64,000 bases of DNA from positions 5,967,001 through 6,031,000 of the forward strand of contig NZ_CP025113.1 in assembly GCF_002831585.1 (NCBI RefSeq), written 5' to 3'. A program made the position numbers and the translations under genes. The DNA comes from Bradyrhizobium sp. SK17. GTDB taxonomy: Bacteria; Pseudomonadota; Alphaproteobacteria; Rhizobiales; Xanthobacteraceae. The notes under the pieces are model-generated. The model was not told where the DNA came from, did not search any database, and saw only the letters and a list, made by a program, of their open reading frames with translations. How positions within the stretch are numbered: position 1 is the stretch's first letter; each line of letters begins with the position of its first letter. This document shows, one piece after another, positions 16,780 through 27,558 of the stretch.

Positions 16780-19053
<2,274 letters not shown>

Positions 19054-19083
19054 CCGCCACGGCCGCGTGACGGCGCGGACCGC

Positions 19084-20496
19084 TCAGGTCGAGACGGGTA
19101 TCTCGATCGCCACCAGCGTGCCGCGACCGGGCTCGCTCTCCAGCGCGATCCGGCCGTTGAGTGACGAGACAACGGTGTTGAACGCGATGTGCAGGCCAAG
19201 GCCGATATTGCCTCGCTCTCGCCCGGTCGTGAAGAACGGATCGAACACGCGTGCCTGCAACGCCTCGGGGATGCCGACGCCCTGGTCGGCACAAGCGATC
19301 CGCGCCAGCGCCTGGTCCGGCTGGCTGACCGTCACGGTGAACCGCCCGCCTCCGCCATCGGGATAAGCATGCGCCGCCGCGTTGAACGCGAGACTGCTGA
19401 TCACCTGGGCCAGCGCGCCGGGATAACTGTTGAGGATGATGCCCTGGGGGCATTCGACCTCGACGATCAATCCCTGACGGGACAGCAATGGCCCGAGCTT
19501 CGCGACCAGCTCGGACAACCAGCCGCCGAGCTCGAACGTATGCCGCTCCTCGTCGGCCTGATGGGTCGCGACCTGCTTGAAGCTGTGCACCATCTCGGAG
19601 GCCCGATGCAGGTTGTCCGAGGTCAGTCGAAGTCCCTGCTCGATCCGCGCAATGCCCTTGGTCAGATCCGATCGGCGGACGGCGGCGCTCTTCAGCGCCT
19701 CGTTCATCGCGCGAAGATCGGCTTCCATGGTCGTCGACGTGGTGAGCGCGAGGCCAAGCGGCGTGCTGACTTCATGCGCCACGCCGGCAACGAGTTGCCC
19801 GAGCGAGGCCAGCTTCTCGGCCTGCACGAGTTGCGATTGCGTCGCATGCAAATCGCGCAGCGAGGCTTCCGAGCGCTCCTTTTCCAGCCGCAAGGCCTGC
19901 GCGGTCCGAAACTGCTGGCGCGCGCGAAACTCACGGGCGGCGACGGCATAAAGCGACAGGGCATAAGCGTTGAGGACGAGGGAATGATTGATGAAGCGCA
20001 GCCCCGGCGGCAAAGCCGGGGCGAGCGATTCAGCGATGCACAGCGCAATCCATGCCGTGAGACAGAACACCGCCAGCGGACCGATCCGTAGCGGCAGCAT
20101 GGTCGAGACGAACAGGATCACCATCATCACGCCAGGCGCCGCGTAGGTGAATCCCGAGGGCAAGACCAGATAGACGCTGGGCAGCACGCAACCCGGAATG
20201 ACGCAATAGACCAGAAAGATCGTTTCGGCCCACGGCTTCATCGCCCGCATCCAGAGCAACGCGGTGAGCGGAAGCAGAACCAAGACTGCGGTTCCGCCGC
20301 GGATCGCCAGCGTGATCGGCAGGATTTCGGGATAGAGCACCCAATCCCAGAACGCATATCCGGCATAGGTGAACGCGCCGAGCAGCATCGCCACCTGCGT
20401 CCAGCCGATATTGCCCCGCACATATTGGTCCACGAACCGGCGCTCTTCGACGATGTCGTCGAAGCGCAGTCCAAGGCGGGTCAAAAGGCCGAGCAT
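19084..20496 (-). CDS. Membrane-bound sensor histidine kinase (orphan)
   Basis: A 470-residue two-component kinase. Residues about 34-185 contain some five to six hydrophobic membrane helices, followed by a coiled-coil linker (about 190-230). The dimerisation/phosphoacceptor helix carries H241 in 'GQLVAGVAHEVSTPLGLA'. The ATPase domain has an N-box ('SLAFNAAAHAYPDGGGG'), G1 ('CADQGVGIPEAL') and G2 ('GNIGLGLHIAFNTV'). No receiver or response-regulator gene is adjacent, so it is an orphan. It is convergent with the YdeP-type oxidoreductase. The signal is unknown. Confidence 0.92.
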   Translation of the reverse strand: MLGLLTRLGLRFDDIVEERRFVDQYVRGNIGWTQVAMLLGAFTYAGYAFWDWVLYPEILPITLAIRGGTAVLVLLPLTALLWMRAMKPWAETIFLVYCVIPGCVLPSVYLVLPSGFTYAAPGVMMVILFVSTMLPLRIGPLAVFCLTAWIALCIAESLAPALPPGLRFINHSLVLNAYALSLYAVAAREFRARQQFRTAQALRLEKERSEASLRDLHATQSQLVQAEKLASLGQLVAGVAHEVSTPLGLALTTSTTMEADLRAMNEALKSAAVRRSDLTKGIARIEQGLRLTSDNLHRASEMVHSFKQVATHQADEERHTFELGGWLSELVAKLGPLLSRQGLIVEVECPQGIILNSYPGALAQVISSLAFNAAAHAYPDGGGGRFTVTVSQPDQALARIACADQGVGIPEALQARVFDPFFTTGRERGNIGLGLHIAFNTVVSSLNGRIALESEPGRGTLVAIEIPVST

Positions 20497-20631
20497 TCCG
20501 GGATCAAAATCGGTCGAGAAAATCTTGCATAGGGAAATTGCAGCGCAAAGAATGATCTACGACAGCTTGCCCACGCTGTCGCGCCCTTTTGGCGCATCCG
20601 CAGCCACGGCGCGGCATCGCGCCGCGCCCCC

Positions 20632-21894
20632 TTACCGCGCGTTGGCCGGCGCGTGGGTCGGCCACAGATCGGCCCGCCAGTGCAGCGCGATCGCGAGCAT
20701 GGCGATGAAGCCGGCGGCGGCGAGCAAGGTGCCGGTCGCGGTGTAGCCGATCAGGTCGATCAGGCTGCCGGCGGCGAGCAGGCCGAGCGGCAGGCCGTAG
20801 ATCACCATCATGCGCACGCCCATCACGCGGCCGCGCAGATGGGCGCTGGCGTTGCGCATCAGCATCACGGCGGCCGAGATCATCGACATGCTCTGTGCGA
20901 TGCCGGCCAGCACCAGGCAGGCCATCGCCACCGGCATGGTCCTGAGCTCGACGAACACCAGCAGCATCGCGTACCAGGCGAGCGTCGCGCCGATCAAAAG
21001 CCGCGCGATGCGCACGCCGCCGGCCATGCTGAGCGTGATCGAGCCGATCAGCGAGCCGACCGCGAAGCTCGCGGAGAGATAGCCGAGCCCGGTCTGGTCG
21101 GTATGGAAGATGTTGCGCGCGACGTAAGGCAGCAGGCCGTTGGTCAGCGGAAACGCGGTCAGGTTGGCAAGGAACGCAACGCAGAGCGCAGCACGCATGC
21201 CGGGCCCGCTCCAGGCGTAGACGATGCCTTCCTTCAGGTCGCGCAGCAGTTTTGAGCCGGGCAGATCGATATCAGCCTGATCGGCCGTGCTGTGCGTCTT
21301 GGCTGGACGCTCCATGCACAGCATCAGGATGGCGGCGACGAAGTAGAAGCAGGCGATCCCGACATAGACGTAACCGATGCCGAGCGCCGCGAACAATCCC
21401 GCCCCGGTCAATGCGCCGGCGATGCGCGCCGAATCCTGCGTGGTGCGCGCCAGGCTGATGGCGCCGACCAGTTGCTGCGGCGGCATGATGTCGGCGAGCA
21501 GCGCGCCGCGCACGCCGAGGTCCGACGGACGGATCACGCCCATCATCGCGACGATGATCATGACGTTGAGCGGCGCGAGATGTCCTGATAGCGCCATTGT
21601 CATGATGGTGCCGGCGAGCGCCGTATAGGCGAAGCGCATCACCGCCAGCAAATCGCGATGCCCCATGCGGTCGCCGATCATGCCGACGACCGGCGCAACC
21701 AGCGTGCCGACATATTGCAGCGAGGCGAGCACGGTCAGCAGCAGCACCGACCCGGTCTCGACCATGATGTACCAGCCGAGCACCAGCGTCTCGACCTCGA
21801 ACGCCCAGGAGGTGAGCAGGTCCGACGGCCATTGAAAGCGATAGCTGCGAATCCGGAATGGCGCGAGCGCGGAGGTCCGCGTGGTCCCGCTCAA
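20632..21894 (-). CDS. MFS transporter (enterobactin-exporter-like branch)
   Basis: About 420 residues with roughly 12 membrane helices. The conserved cytoplasmic loop between helices 2 and 3 is 'GMIGDRMGHRDLLAVM'. The N-terminus 'SALAPFRIRSYRFQWPSDLLTSWAFEVETLVLG' (ends given by S9 and G41 in this numbering) resembles the DUF894/EntS-like group. I chose a TTG at 21894 because the first helix follows soon after and the longer upstream frame is arginine-rich and unlike a membrane protein; the start is uncertain. It is 181 bases downstream of the hydrolase gene on the same strand. Confidence 0.85.
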   Translation of the reverse strand: MSGTTRTSALAPFRIRSYRFQWPSDLLTSWAFEVETLVLGWYIMVETGSVLLLTVLASLQYVGTLVAPVVGMIGDRMGHRDLLAVMRFAYTALAGTIMTMALSGHLAPLNVMIIVAMMGVIRPSDLGVRGALLADIMPPQQLVGAISLARTTQDSARIAGALTGAGLFAALGIGYVYVGIACFYFVAAILMLCMERPAKTHSTADQADIDLPGSKLLRDLKEGIVYAWSGPGMRAALCVAFLANLTAFPLTNGLLPYVARNIFHTDQTGLGYLSASFAVGSLIGSITLSMAGGVRIARLLIGATLAWYAMLLVFVELRTMPVAMACLVLAGIAQSMSMISAAVMLMRNASAHLRGRVMGVRMMVIYGLPLGLLAAGSLIDLIGYTATGTLLAAAGFIAMLAIALHWRADLWPTHAPANAR

Positions 21895-22075
21895 GACGCG
21901 ATGACGCGTGTCACGGCGTGTCCTGCCCTTTGCTTGTTTCGTCCGGGGCCTGGTTGTTCTGGGTCTTGATTCTCTTGGCAAAATACCCCGGTTCCGGCAG
22001 CGTAGCGCCGACAGCATCGGTGTCAATCGAAGCCGCCGCATGCCGCCATGCGCGACGGCGTGCTGCACCGCCCGG

Positions 22076-23092
22076 CTAGTTTCGCCCGGCGTGCGCGACC
22101 GCCGGATCGGCGGACGCAAGCTGCCTGATCGCATCGATCAGCGCAGCGTTGAAGGCGGCGGGATCCTCGATCTGCGGAATGTGCCCGACATCCTGCATCA
22201 CCTTGAGCGACGCCTGCGGGATCAGCGCGCGGAGATCGTTGGCCTGGGCGAGCGGCGTGACGTCATCACGATCGCCCCAGATCATCGCCACCGGCACCTT
22301 GATCTTCGATACCTCGTCGCGCGAGGCACTCAGCGCCGCGCGATCCGAGCCGGTGAAATACAGCAGCCAGTCCGCGATATGGGATGTCGTCCCGGTGACG
22401 CGCATCGGCGCCTTGAGGATGTCGAGCGTCTCACCGCTCGCAGCATCCTTGCGGTAGATCAGCTTGGAGAGCAGGAAGCGCGTCGCCAGCGGATCGGTCG
22501 CCGTCGCCGCCACCGCGAGCTCGCGCAGCGGACGATAGGCGAGCAGCGCCGGCGGATCGGACGGCGGCTGCGTCAGCCCGAGCGCCGCGTCCACCAGCAC
22601 GAGCCCGATCGCGCGATCCGGATGGCGCAGGACATATTCCAGCGCCGCGCCTGCGCCAAAGGAATGACCGACGATGACGGCGCGGCCCGCCCCCAGCGCC
22701 GTCATCATGCCGTCGATGCGGGCGGCCTGCTCGGCGCGGGTGTAGCCGCCTTGCCGCTCGGAATAGCCGAACGGCGGCAGGTCGGGTACGATCGGCCGGT
22801 AGCCATCGGCCTTGAGCGCCGCCGTCGTGCGCCACCACAATTTGCTCCAGGCCGCGGTGCCATGAAACAGCACCACCGGAATGCCGCCCGGCGGCGCCGG
22901 ATCCATCACGAACAGGCGTCCGTGGCCGCTGTCGACAAACTTGCCGTCGGCAGGCGCCGCCGCGGCTGCGCTCTCCGTTTCCCTGAGATGCGCAGCCAGC
23001 CGCAGCGCGCCCAGTCCAACGGCGAGCACGCCGATGAGGCCGGTCACGACCACGACCGCACCGATCGCGAAGCGGCGGATCCATCGCGTCAT
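22076..23092 (-). CDS. Membrane-anchored alpha/beta hydrolase
   Basis: A 338-residue alpha/beta hydrolase. Residues about 8-28 form an N-terminal transmembrane helix ('AIGAVVVVTGLIGVLAVGLG'). The oxyanion-hole motif is 'VVLFHGTAAWSKLWW', the nucleophile elbow 'VIVGHSFGAGAALEY', the acid 'IWGDRDDVTPL', and the histidine 'VMQDVGHIPQIEDP', so the triad is intact. The catalytic domain would face the periplasm if the helix acts as a signal anchor. It is the last gene of a five-gene operon and overlaps the preceding gene by 4 bases (23089-23092). Substrate unknown. Confidence 0.85.
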   Translation of the reverse strand: MTRWIRRFAIGAVVVVTGLIGVLAVGLGALRLAAHLRETESAAAAAPADGKFVDSGHGRLFVMDPAPPGGIPVVLFHGTAAWSKLWWRTTAALKADGYRPIVPDLPPFGYSERQGGYTRAEQAARIDGMMTALGAGRAVIVGHSFGAGAALEYVLRHPDRAIGLVLVDAALGLTQPPSDPPALLAYRPLRELAVAATATDPLATRFLLSKLIYRKDAASGETLDILKAPMRVTGTTSHIADWLLYFTGSDRAALSASRDEVSKIKVPVAMIWGDRDDVTPLAQANDLRALIPQASLKVMQDVGHIPQIEDPAAFNAALIDAIRQLASADPAVAHAGRN

Positions 23093-23412
23093 CGCCGGCC
23101 ACACCCGGCGGTCAGCACCGGCCAGACCAGCCACGCGCCACGGCTGTAGAGCGATTTGACGGTGTCCTCGTCGGCCGTCCGCATCGCGAGGAAGCCGCGG
23201 CCGGAGGCAAGCAGATCGCCGTCGGCGCCGGCCAGCCGGCCCGGATCGCCGAACGCGACCACGACGGTGGGAGTCACGACGAGCGCGGCCGCGGCCATCC
23301 CGACGAACCACACCACCAGCACCGCGGCGGCGCCGCCGGCGAAGCGAAGCAAGCGACGCCTTGCCTGAGCAATCCTTGCCTCAGCAGTCCTTGCCTCAGT
23401 AGTCGTAGGCAT
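23089..23412 (-). CDS. Short single-pass membrane protein of unknown function
   Basis: A 107-residue protein from the ATG at 23412. A cationic N-terminus ('RIAQARRRLLRFAGG') precedes one hydrophobic segment ('AVLVVWFVGMAAAALVV', about residues 30-46). A polar tail follows, with 'GRGFLAMRTADEDTVKSLY' and a terminal 'TAGCGRR'. It overlaps the preceding lipoprotein gene by 17 bases and the following hydrolase gene by 4. The tight packing argues that it is a real, co-translated partner. I do not recognise the family. Confidence 0.7.
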   Translation of the reverse strand: MPTTTEARTAEARIAQARRRLLRFAGGAAAVLVVWFVGMAAAALVVTPTVVVAFGDPGRLAGADGDLLASGRGFLAMRTADEDTVKSLYSRGAWLVWPVLTAGCGRR

Positions 23413-24493
23413 GTTCGAACCTGGCGCCGAGCGCCTCGACGGTGGCCGGAAACGCGGCCACCGTGGCGACCTCGGTATCATAGCCCACTCTGCGCCAACC
23501 GGGCATCGATTGCACGTCGGTCTCGAAGATCGGCCTGGCGCCGCCGACCTGCGGGAGCTGGCCCGCGGGAACCAGCACCGTCGTCAGGATCCTGGTGTTG
23601 CCCGCGATCTCGCCGAACGACAGCCCCTTGGCGCCGATCTCCCTGATGATGCCGGTGAACTCGCGATAGCGCGGCGTGATCATCAGCACGCCCTGCCGGC
23701 CGTCGGCCGCGCGCACCTCGCGCACCGGGCGGATCCGGCTATCCGGCGGCAGCGCCTGCGCCGACGGCGCCAGCACGACGCTGCCGATCTCGAGATCGGC
23801 GGGAGACAATCCCGCGAGCGCGCCGATCGCCTTCGCGTAGAGCGATTTGACGCCATATTGCAGCGACAGCGAAAACCGCCGCTCCACCGAACGCAGCGAC
23901 GGCTCGAACGGCACGTCGTGCCAGAGCGCCGACAATTTGTCGGCGAACGGATAGCGATACCACGGCGTCTGCTCGAGGAACTTGGCGTAGTCGTCGAGCA
24001 GCGCCTGGTTGAACTCGTCCTCTTTGGTGCGCGTGGACCCGCGCCACGCCACGGTGAGCGCGCCGATGGTGCGCTCATAGAGCCCCTGCACCGCCATCTC
24101 GGCGGTGAAACTGGTTCCGATGATGTAGTCGGTGATCATCTGGTCCGGCGTGGCGGGCCGGGCCGACGACGAGGAGCGCCTCGCGCCGCAGAGGCTGGAC
24201 CAGAAGCCCCTGACGCTGCGGTAGTAGTCGAACGAGGATTCCGAGGCCGCGCGGGTCACGCCGGCGAGATCGGAATAGGCATAGACGATGTACCACTCCG
24301 GATAGGTCAGGAACGTATCGCCTTCCGCCCGCGCGTATTTGGCATCGTCGACACCGAAGGCCGCGGTGGCGGGCGCCAGGGAATCGTCCGGCGTGCAGGC
24401 GTATTGGACGTAGCCGATCTGCGCCGCGCAGCCCGCGACGAACACGACAACGGCGACACCGATGACGGCCGCGATCCGCCGAAACCATTTCAT
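23396..24493 (-). CDS. Probable lipoprotein of unknown family
   Basis: A 365-residue protein with an N-terminal signal ('MKWFRRIAAVIGVAVVVFVA') ending in a lipobox-like V19-A-G-C22. It is therefore probably exported and lipid-anchored, although an uncleaved signal anchor is possible. The mature part has the tyrosine-rich block 'TFLTYPEWYIVYAYSDLA' (about residues 60-77) and a serine-rich insert 'RRSSSSARP'. No catalytic motif is recognised. It overlaps the DUF4383-like gene by 4 bases and the short membrane protein by 17. I cannot assign a function; the operon suggests an envelope role. Confidence 0.75.
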   Translation of the reverse strand: MKWFRRIAAVIGVAVVVFVAGCAAQIGYVQYACTPDDSLAPATAAFGVDDAKYARAEGDTFLTYPEWYIVYAYSDLAGVTRAASESSFDYYRSVRGFWSSLCGARRSSSSARPATPDQMITDYIIGTSFTAEMAVQGLYERTIGALTVAWRGSTRTKEDEFNQALLDDYAKFLEQTPWYRYPFADKLSALWHDVPFEPSLRSVERRFSLSLQYGVKSLYAKAIGALAGLSPADLEIGSVVLAPSAQALPPDSRIRPVREVRAADGRQGVLMITPRYREFTGIIREIGAKGLSFGEIAGNTRILTTVLVPAGQLPQVGGARPIFETDVQSMPGWRRVGYDTEVATVAAFPATVEALGARFEHAYDY

Positions 24494-24897
24494 GCCAGCC
24501 GGCTCCGCGCCGAAAATCCGGTCACGATGCCGAAGGCGCCGAGCGCGAGATGCGGCACGCTCGAGGCCACCTTCACGAAGGTCGAGGTCGAGCGGACGCC
24601 GTCGATGAAGATGCTGAGATCAAGATAGCCGGAGCCGGTGAACACGCCCATCACGCCGTCGAGGAAATACAGCGTGCCGAACACTTTCAGGAAGAAGATC
24701 GACGCCTGCCGCGAAATCGCTGCTGCCGCGATCGCCCAGGCCGCGGAGGCCAGATGCAGCGCATCCTTGTAGATATCGAGATGGAACAGGCCGAACACCC
24801 GTCCTTCGGTGTCGATGAAGGCCGGGATGTAGTCGGTCGCCGCAGCAAACAGCAATGCGGCGCCGAGCAGCGCGGCGGCCAGACGAGAGCGATCCAT
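24490..24897 (-). CDS. Small polytopic membrane protein (DUF4383/DoxX-like)
   Basis: A 135-residue integral membrane protein with about four hydrophobic segments, beginning with 'AAALLGAALLFAAATDYIPA'. The block 'FLDGVMGVFTGSGYLDLS' resembles DUF4383-like proteins; that family assignment is tentative. The ATG at 24897 has an AAGGAG-type ribosome-binding site on the minus strand. It lies 14 bases after the Tat-exported oxidoreductase gene and overlaps the lipoprotein gene by 4 bases, in the same operon. It could anchor the oxidoreductase or carry electrons to the membrane; that is inference. Confidence 0.75.
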   Translation of the reverse strand: MDRSRLAAALLGAALLFAAATDYIPAFIDTEGRVFGLFHLDIYKDALHLASAAWAIAAAAISRQASIFFLKVFGTLYFLDGVMGVFTGSGYLDLSIFIDGVRSTSTFVKVASSVPHLALGAFGIVTGFSARSRLA

Positions 24898-24911
24898 GAT
24901 CCTGCGCTCCT

Positions 24912-26354
24912 TCAAGCGAAATAGACGTCCCACATCATGTTGCGGAACACCAGTGACGGGTCGAGCCGGCGCTTGGCGGCGACGAATTGCTCGGTACGCG
25001 GATAGATCGAGCGCACCTGGTCGCGCCGGGCATGCAGCCGGTATGGCAGATAGAACGCGCCGCCGAGATCCTTGACGCCTTCGATCAGGGCTTCGGTCAT
25101 CCGCATCATGTCGACCTCGCCCTCCGGGCTGATCTCCTGCGAGAACGACATCACCGCCGCGATCCGCTTCTGCGGCGCATAGGCCAGCACCGCGACCGGA
25201 TCGGCATCGACATAACGCAAGGTCACGTTGAGAAATTCCGACTTCGCCTTCGGGATCACTGCGCGGCAGAGATTGACGAAGCCGTTGAAGCGATCCGGCG
25301 GGACGAAATATTCATGCAGGATGTCGGTCCGCGTGCCGTCTCCCGACGCCAGATTGACCACCGGCTCGACCATCAGCGTGTTGCGGGTGGCGGCGCCGGC
25401 GATCGACGGGCTGACCGAGGCTTCCATGAACCAGCGGAAATTCTTCGCCCATTCACGCCCGGTTTGCAGCCGATAGACGTCGCGGGAGAATCCGGTCAGC
25501 GCGCCATGGTCGACCACGGCGGGAAGCGGCGACGGCTGCGTGGCGGCTGCCCGATAGGTGATCATCAGGGCCTCGTCGAACAGGCTCTCGCGCGCGACCG
25601 AAAGCCTGCCATAGGCCATCCGCACCGCGGGATCGTTCTCGACCGCGTTGACGAAAGCATCGGCGAATTGCGATGGCTGCATCCTCGTATAGGTCGGCTG
25701 CATCAGCGCATTCGGCACCATGTCGAGCTCGAGCTCGACGATGGCCCCGAACAGGCCGTAGCCGCCCATCGCGAGCGCGAACAGCTCCGGTTCCTTGGTC
25801 CGCGAGCACTCGACCAATTGTCCGTCGGACATAACGATCTTCACCGCGCGCACCGTAGCGCCAAACGGACCGTAGCGCGTCGGCCAGCCATGCGAATTGA
25901 CGCAGAATGTCGAGCCGACGCCAAAATCGCTGTTGGACTGCATCACCGCCGGCGAGAAGCCCTGCGCATCGAGCGCGCGGATCACCTCGAACCAGCGCAT
26001 CCCCGCCCCGACGCGATAGGTCATGTTGGCGCGATCGGTCTCGATGTGCCCGCCGGTCAGGGTGATCGCGACCCCGTCGCGCGGAATCGACTGGCCGCCC
26101 ATCGAGTGGCGCGCCACACCGATGGCGAACGGACGTCCCTCGGTCCTGGCCGCGGCGATCTCCTGCCGGATCGTGCCGACGATGTCGTCGGCGGGCGCGG
26201 CCTTGAGCGCGACGTGGCGCGCCACCGATGTCGGATTGAGCCGGCTGGCGTCGTTGATGATGGGCCTCGGAGTGAACTCGGCGTGCGCCGGTACTCCCGA
26301 AGCCAGCACCGTTGCTAGTCCTCCCTTGAGGACGGATCGTCGCGATAGCGTCAC
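24912..26354 (-). CDS. Tat-exported FAD-binding oxidoreductase (aldonolactone oxidase-like)
   Basis: A 480-residue VAO/PCMH-type flavoprotein. The N-terminus 'LSRRSVLKGGLATVLASG' is a twin-arginine signal, so the folded flavoprotein is exported. 'RPFAIGVARHSMGGQSI' at about residues 94-110 is the FAD-binding block, and 'NSDFGVGSTFCVNSHGW' follows. The C-terminal half resembles the D-arabinono-1,4-lactone or L-gulonolactone oxidase branch. The start is a GTG at 26354. It is the first gene of the five-gene operon. The substrate may be a sugar lactone or polyol, but the sequence does not settle this. Confidence 0.85.
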   Translation of the reverse strand: MTLSRRSVLKGGLATVLASGVPAHAEFTPRPIINDASRLNPTSVARHVALKAAPADDIVGTIRQEIAAARTEGRPFAIGVARHSMGGQSIPRDGVAITLTGGHIETDRANMTYRVGAGMRWFEVIRALDAQGFSPAVMQSNSDFGVGSTFCVNSHGWPTRYGPFGATVRAVKIVMSDGQLVECSRTKEPELFALAMGGYGLFGAIVELELDMVPNALMQPTYTRMQPSQFADAFVNAVENDPAVRMAYGRLSVARESLFDEALMITYRAAATQPSPLPAVVDHGALTGFSRDVYRLQTGREWAKNFRWFMEASVSPSIAGAATRNTLMVEPVVNLASGDGTRTDILHEYFVPPDRFNGFVNLCRAVIPKAKSEFLNVTLRYVDADPVAVLAYAPQKRIAAVMSFSQEISPEGEVDMMRMTEALIEGVKDLGGAFYLPYRLHARRDQVRSIYPRTEQFVAAKRRLDPSLVFRNMMWDVYFA

Positions 26355-26431
26355 AAGAAATTCCTCAAACGACTCGTCTGGCGAATGTTACCGGAAAAAT
26401 CCTCCCGACAACGGACTGGCGTTCTCGCGAA

Positions 26432-27082
26432 TCACAAGCCCATGCGCGGCACCGCGCGTCGCAACATGAGGTGGGTTGGTATGAACGCCAGCAGCGGCAG
26501 GCCGATCATCAGGCCGGCGAGCCACACCAGCGGCGGCACGAAGTCTTGCGGCGCACTGTCGCTCATGCCGAACACATAGTTGATGTTGACCGGGGTCATG
26601 CCCGGGTCCGGCCGCGGTCCCGGCATCACGAAGTAGCAGATCAACAGCAGCGCCCAGGCCAATGCGCTCCAGGCGATCAGCGCGCGCTGATCATAGCCAA
26701 GCCGCCAGACCAGGAACAGCAGCAGGAACGGCAGCCAGCCGTGAAAGCCCGACAGGAACCGGAGGAACAGCGAGAGGTCCTGATCGAACATGTAATTCGT
26801 CATTCCGGTCAGCGAGACACCGGCGGCATGCGCCAGAAAGTCGACCACCCAGAAGGTTTGCGGCACCAGCAGGCCGACGGCACACATCGAAATCAACAGC
26901 GCGCTCTCGGTCCAGACCCCGATCAAGGTGAGGATCAGGGAGACGTCGCAGAAATAGAGAAAATTGGTCGGCCCGTACCAGTAGGTATAGACCGGCACCA
27001 AAACAGCCATGAAGGCGCTGAAGCCGATCTTGACGGAGAGCGGAATGCGCGTGGGCGACTGCTCGACAGCGATAACGGACAT
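26432..27082 (-). CDS. Polytopic membrane protein of unknown function
   Basis: About 216 residues with roughly six hydrophobic helices, including 'FLYFCDVSLILTLIGVW' and 'LLMALLLICYFV'-like stretches. 'CDVSLILTLIGVWTES' and 'YMFDQDLSLFLRFLSGFHGW' are the most distinctive blocks. The ATG at 27082 is preferred; a GTG at 27106 would add 8 residues. It lies 77 bases upstream of the Tat oxidoreductase gene on the same strand and may share its promoter. No recognised family. Confidence 0.75.
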   Translation of the reverse strand: MSVIAVEQSPTRIPLSVKIGFSAFMAVLVPVYTYWYGPTNFLYFCDVSLILTLIGVWTESALLISMCAVGLLVPQTFWVVDFLAHAAGVSLTGMTNYMFDQDLSLFLRFLSGFHGWLPFLLLFLVWRLGYDQRALIAWSALAWALLLICYFVMPGPRPDPGMTPVNINYVFGMSDSAPQDFVPPLVWLAGLMIGLPLLAFIPTHLMLRRAVPRMGL

Positions 27083-27277
27083 TGCGGCGGGAACTTTCCA
27101 TTGCACAACCGGCGATGCTTAGCACCCGGCCGGTAAACGGCCTCACCAGCTCGCAACCCTGGATTACCGGCGTGCGAGAATTCGGTTAACGCAAACCGAG
27201 CGTGCACCATACAGTTTTAGCTACGGCTGTGTGCGCCTTTGGGGTAGCATGCCCGTTCCAAAGCTGCGGAGCAGCCC

Positions 27278-27445
27278 ATGACGGCCTTCGGAGTTTTCGC
27301 AATCTATGTGACGCCGTTCGTGATCATCGGGATCGCAATCAAACTGCTGATGAAGCGTTGCGCCATCGATCTGCCCGAGGTGCAGAACCAGGCAGGCCCG
27401 GCGCCGAAGCGACGATTTCTGCTCGGCGCCTGGCGATCGGATTAG
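27278..27445 (+). CDS. Small membrane protein, 55 residues
   Basis: A short frame from an ATG at 27278 preceded by a purine-rich 'gcggag' site. One strongly hydrophobic segment, 'FAIYVTPFVIIGIAIKLLM' (about residues 7-25), is followed by a polar, basic tail ending in 'RRFLLGAWRSD'. The composition and clear ribosome-binding site make it credible as a real small membrane protein. It stands alone between the membrane protein gene (divergent) and the ParB-like gene (same strand, 113 bases further). Function unknown. Confidence 0.55.
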   Translation: MTAFGVFAIYVTPFVIIGIAIKLLMKRCAIDLPEVQNQAGPAPKRRFLLGAWRSD

Positions 27446-27558
27446 GCCATGTAGGCCGATCGCTTCAGGCCGGCCCGGTTTACAAGGCTGCGGCCACGGC
27501 GTAGCGCTTCATCGTTGAACTTTGTCTTGTGGACCGCCCCTGAGGAGGGAATAACCCC

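Noticed and set aside
20608..20623. GC-rich hairpin (GGCGCG-GCAT-CGCGCC) after the MFS gene as a terminator
   Set aside because: The stem is good but no T-run follows on the minus strand, so I do not call a terminator.
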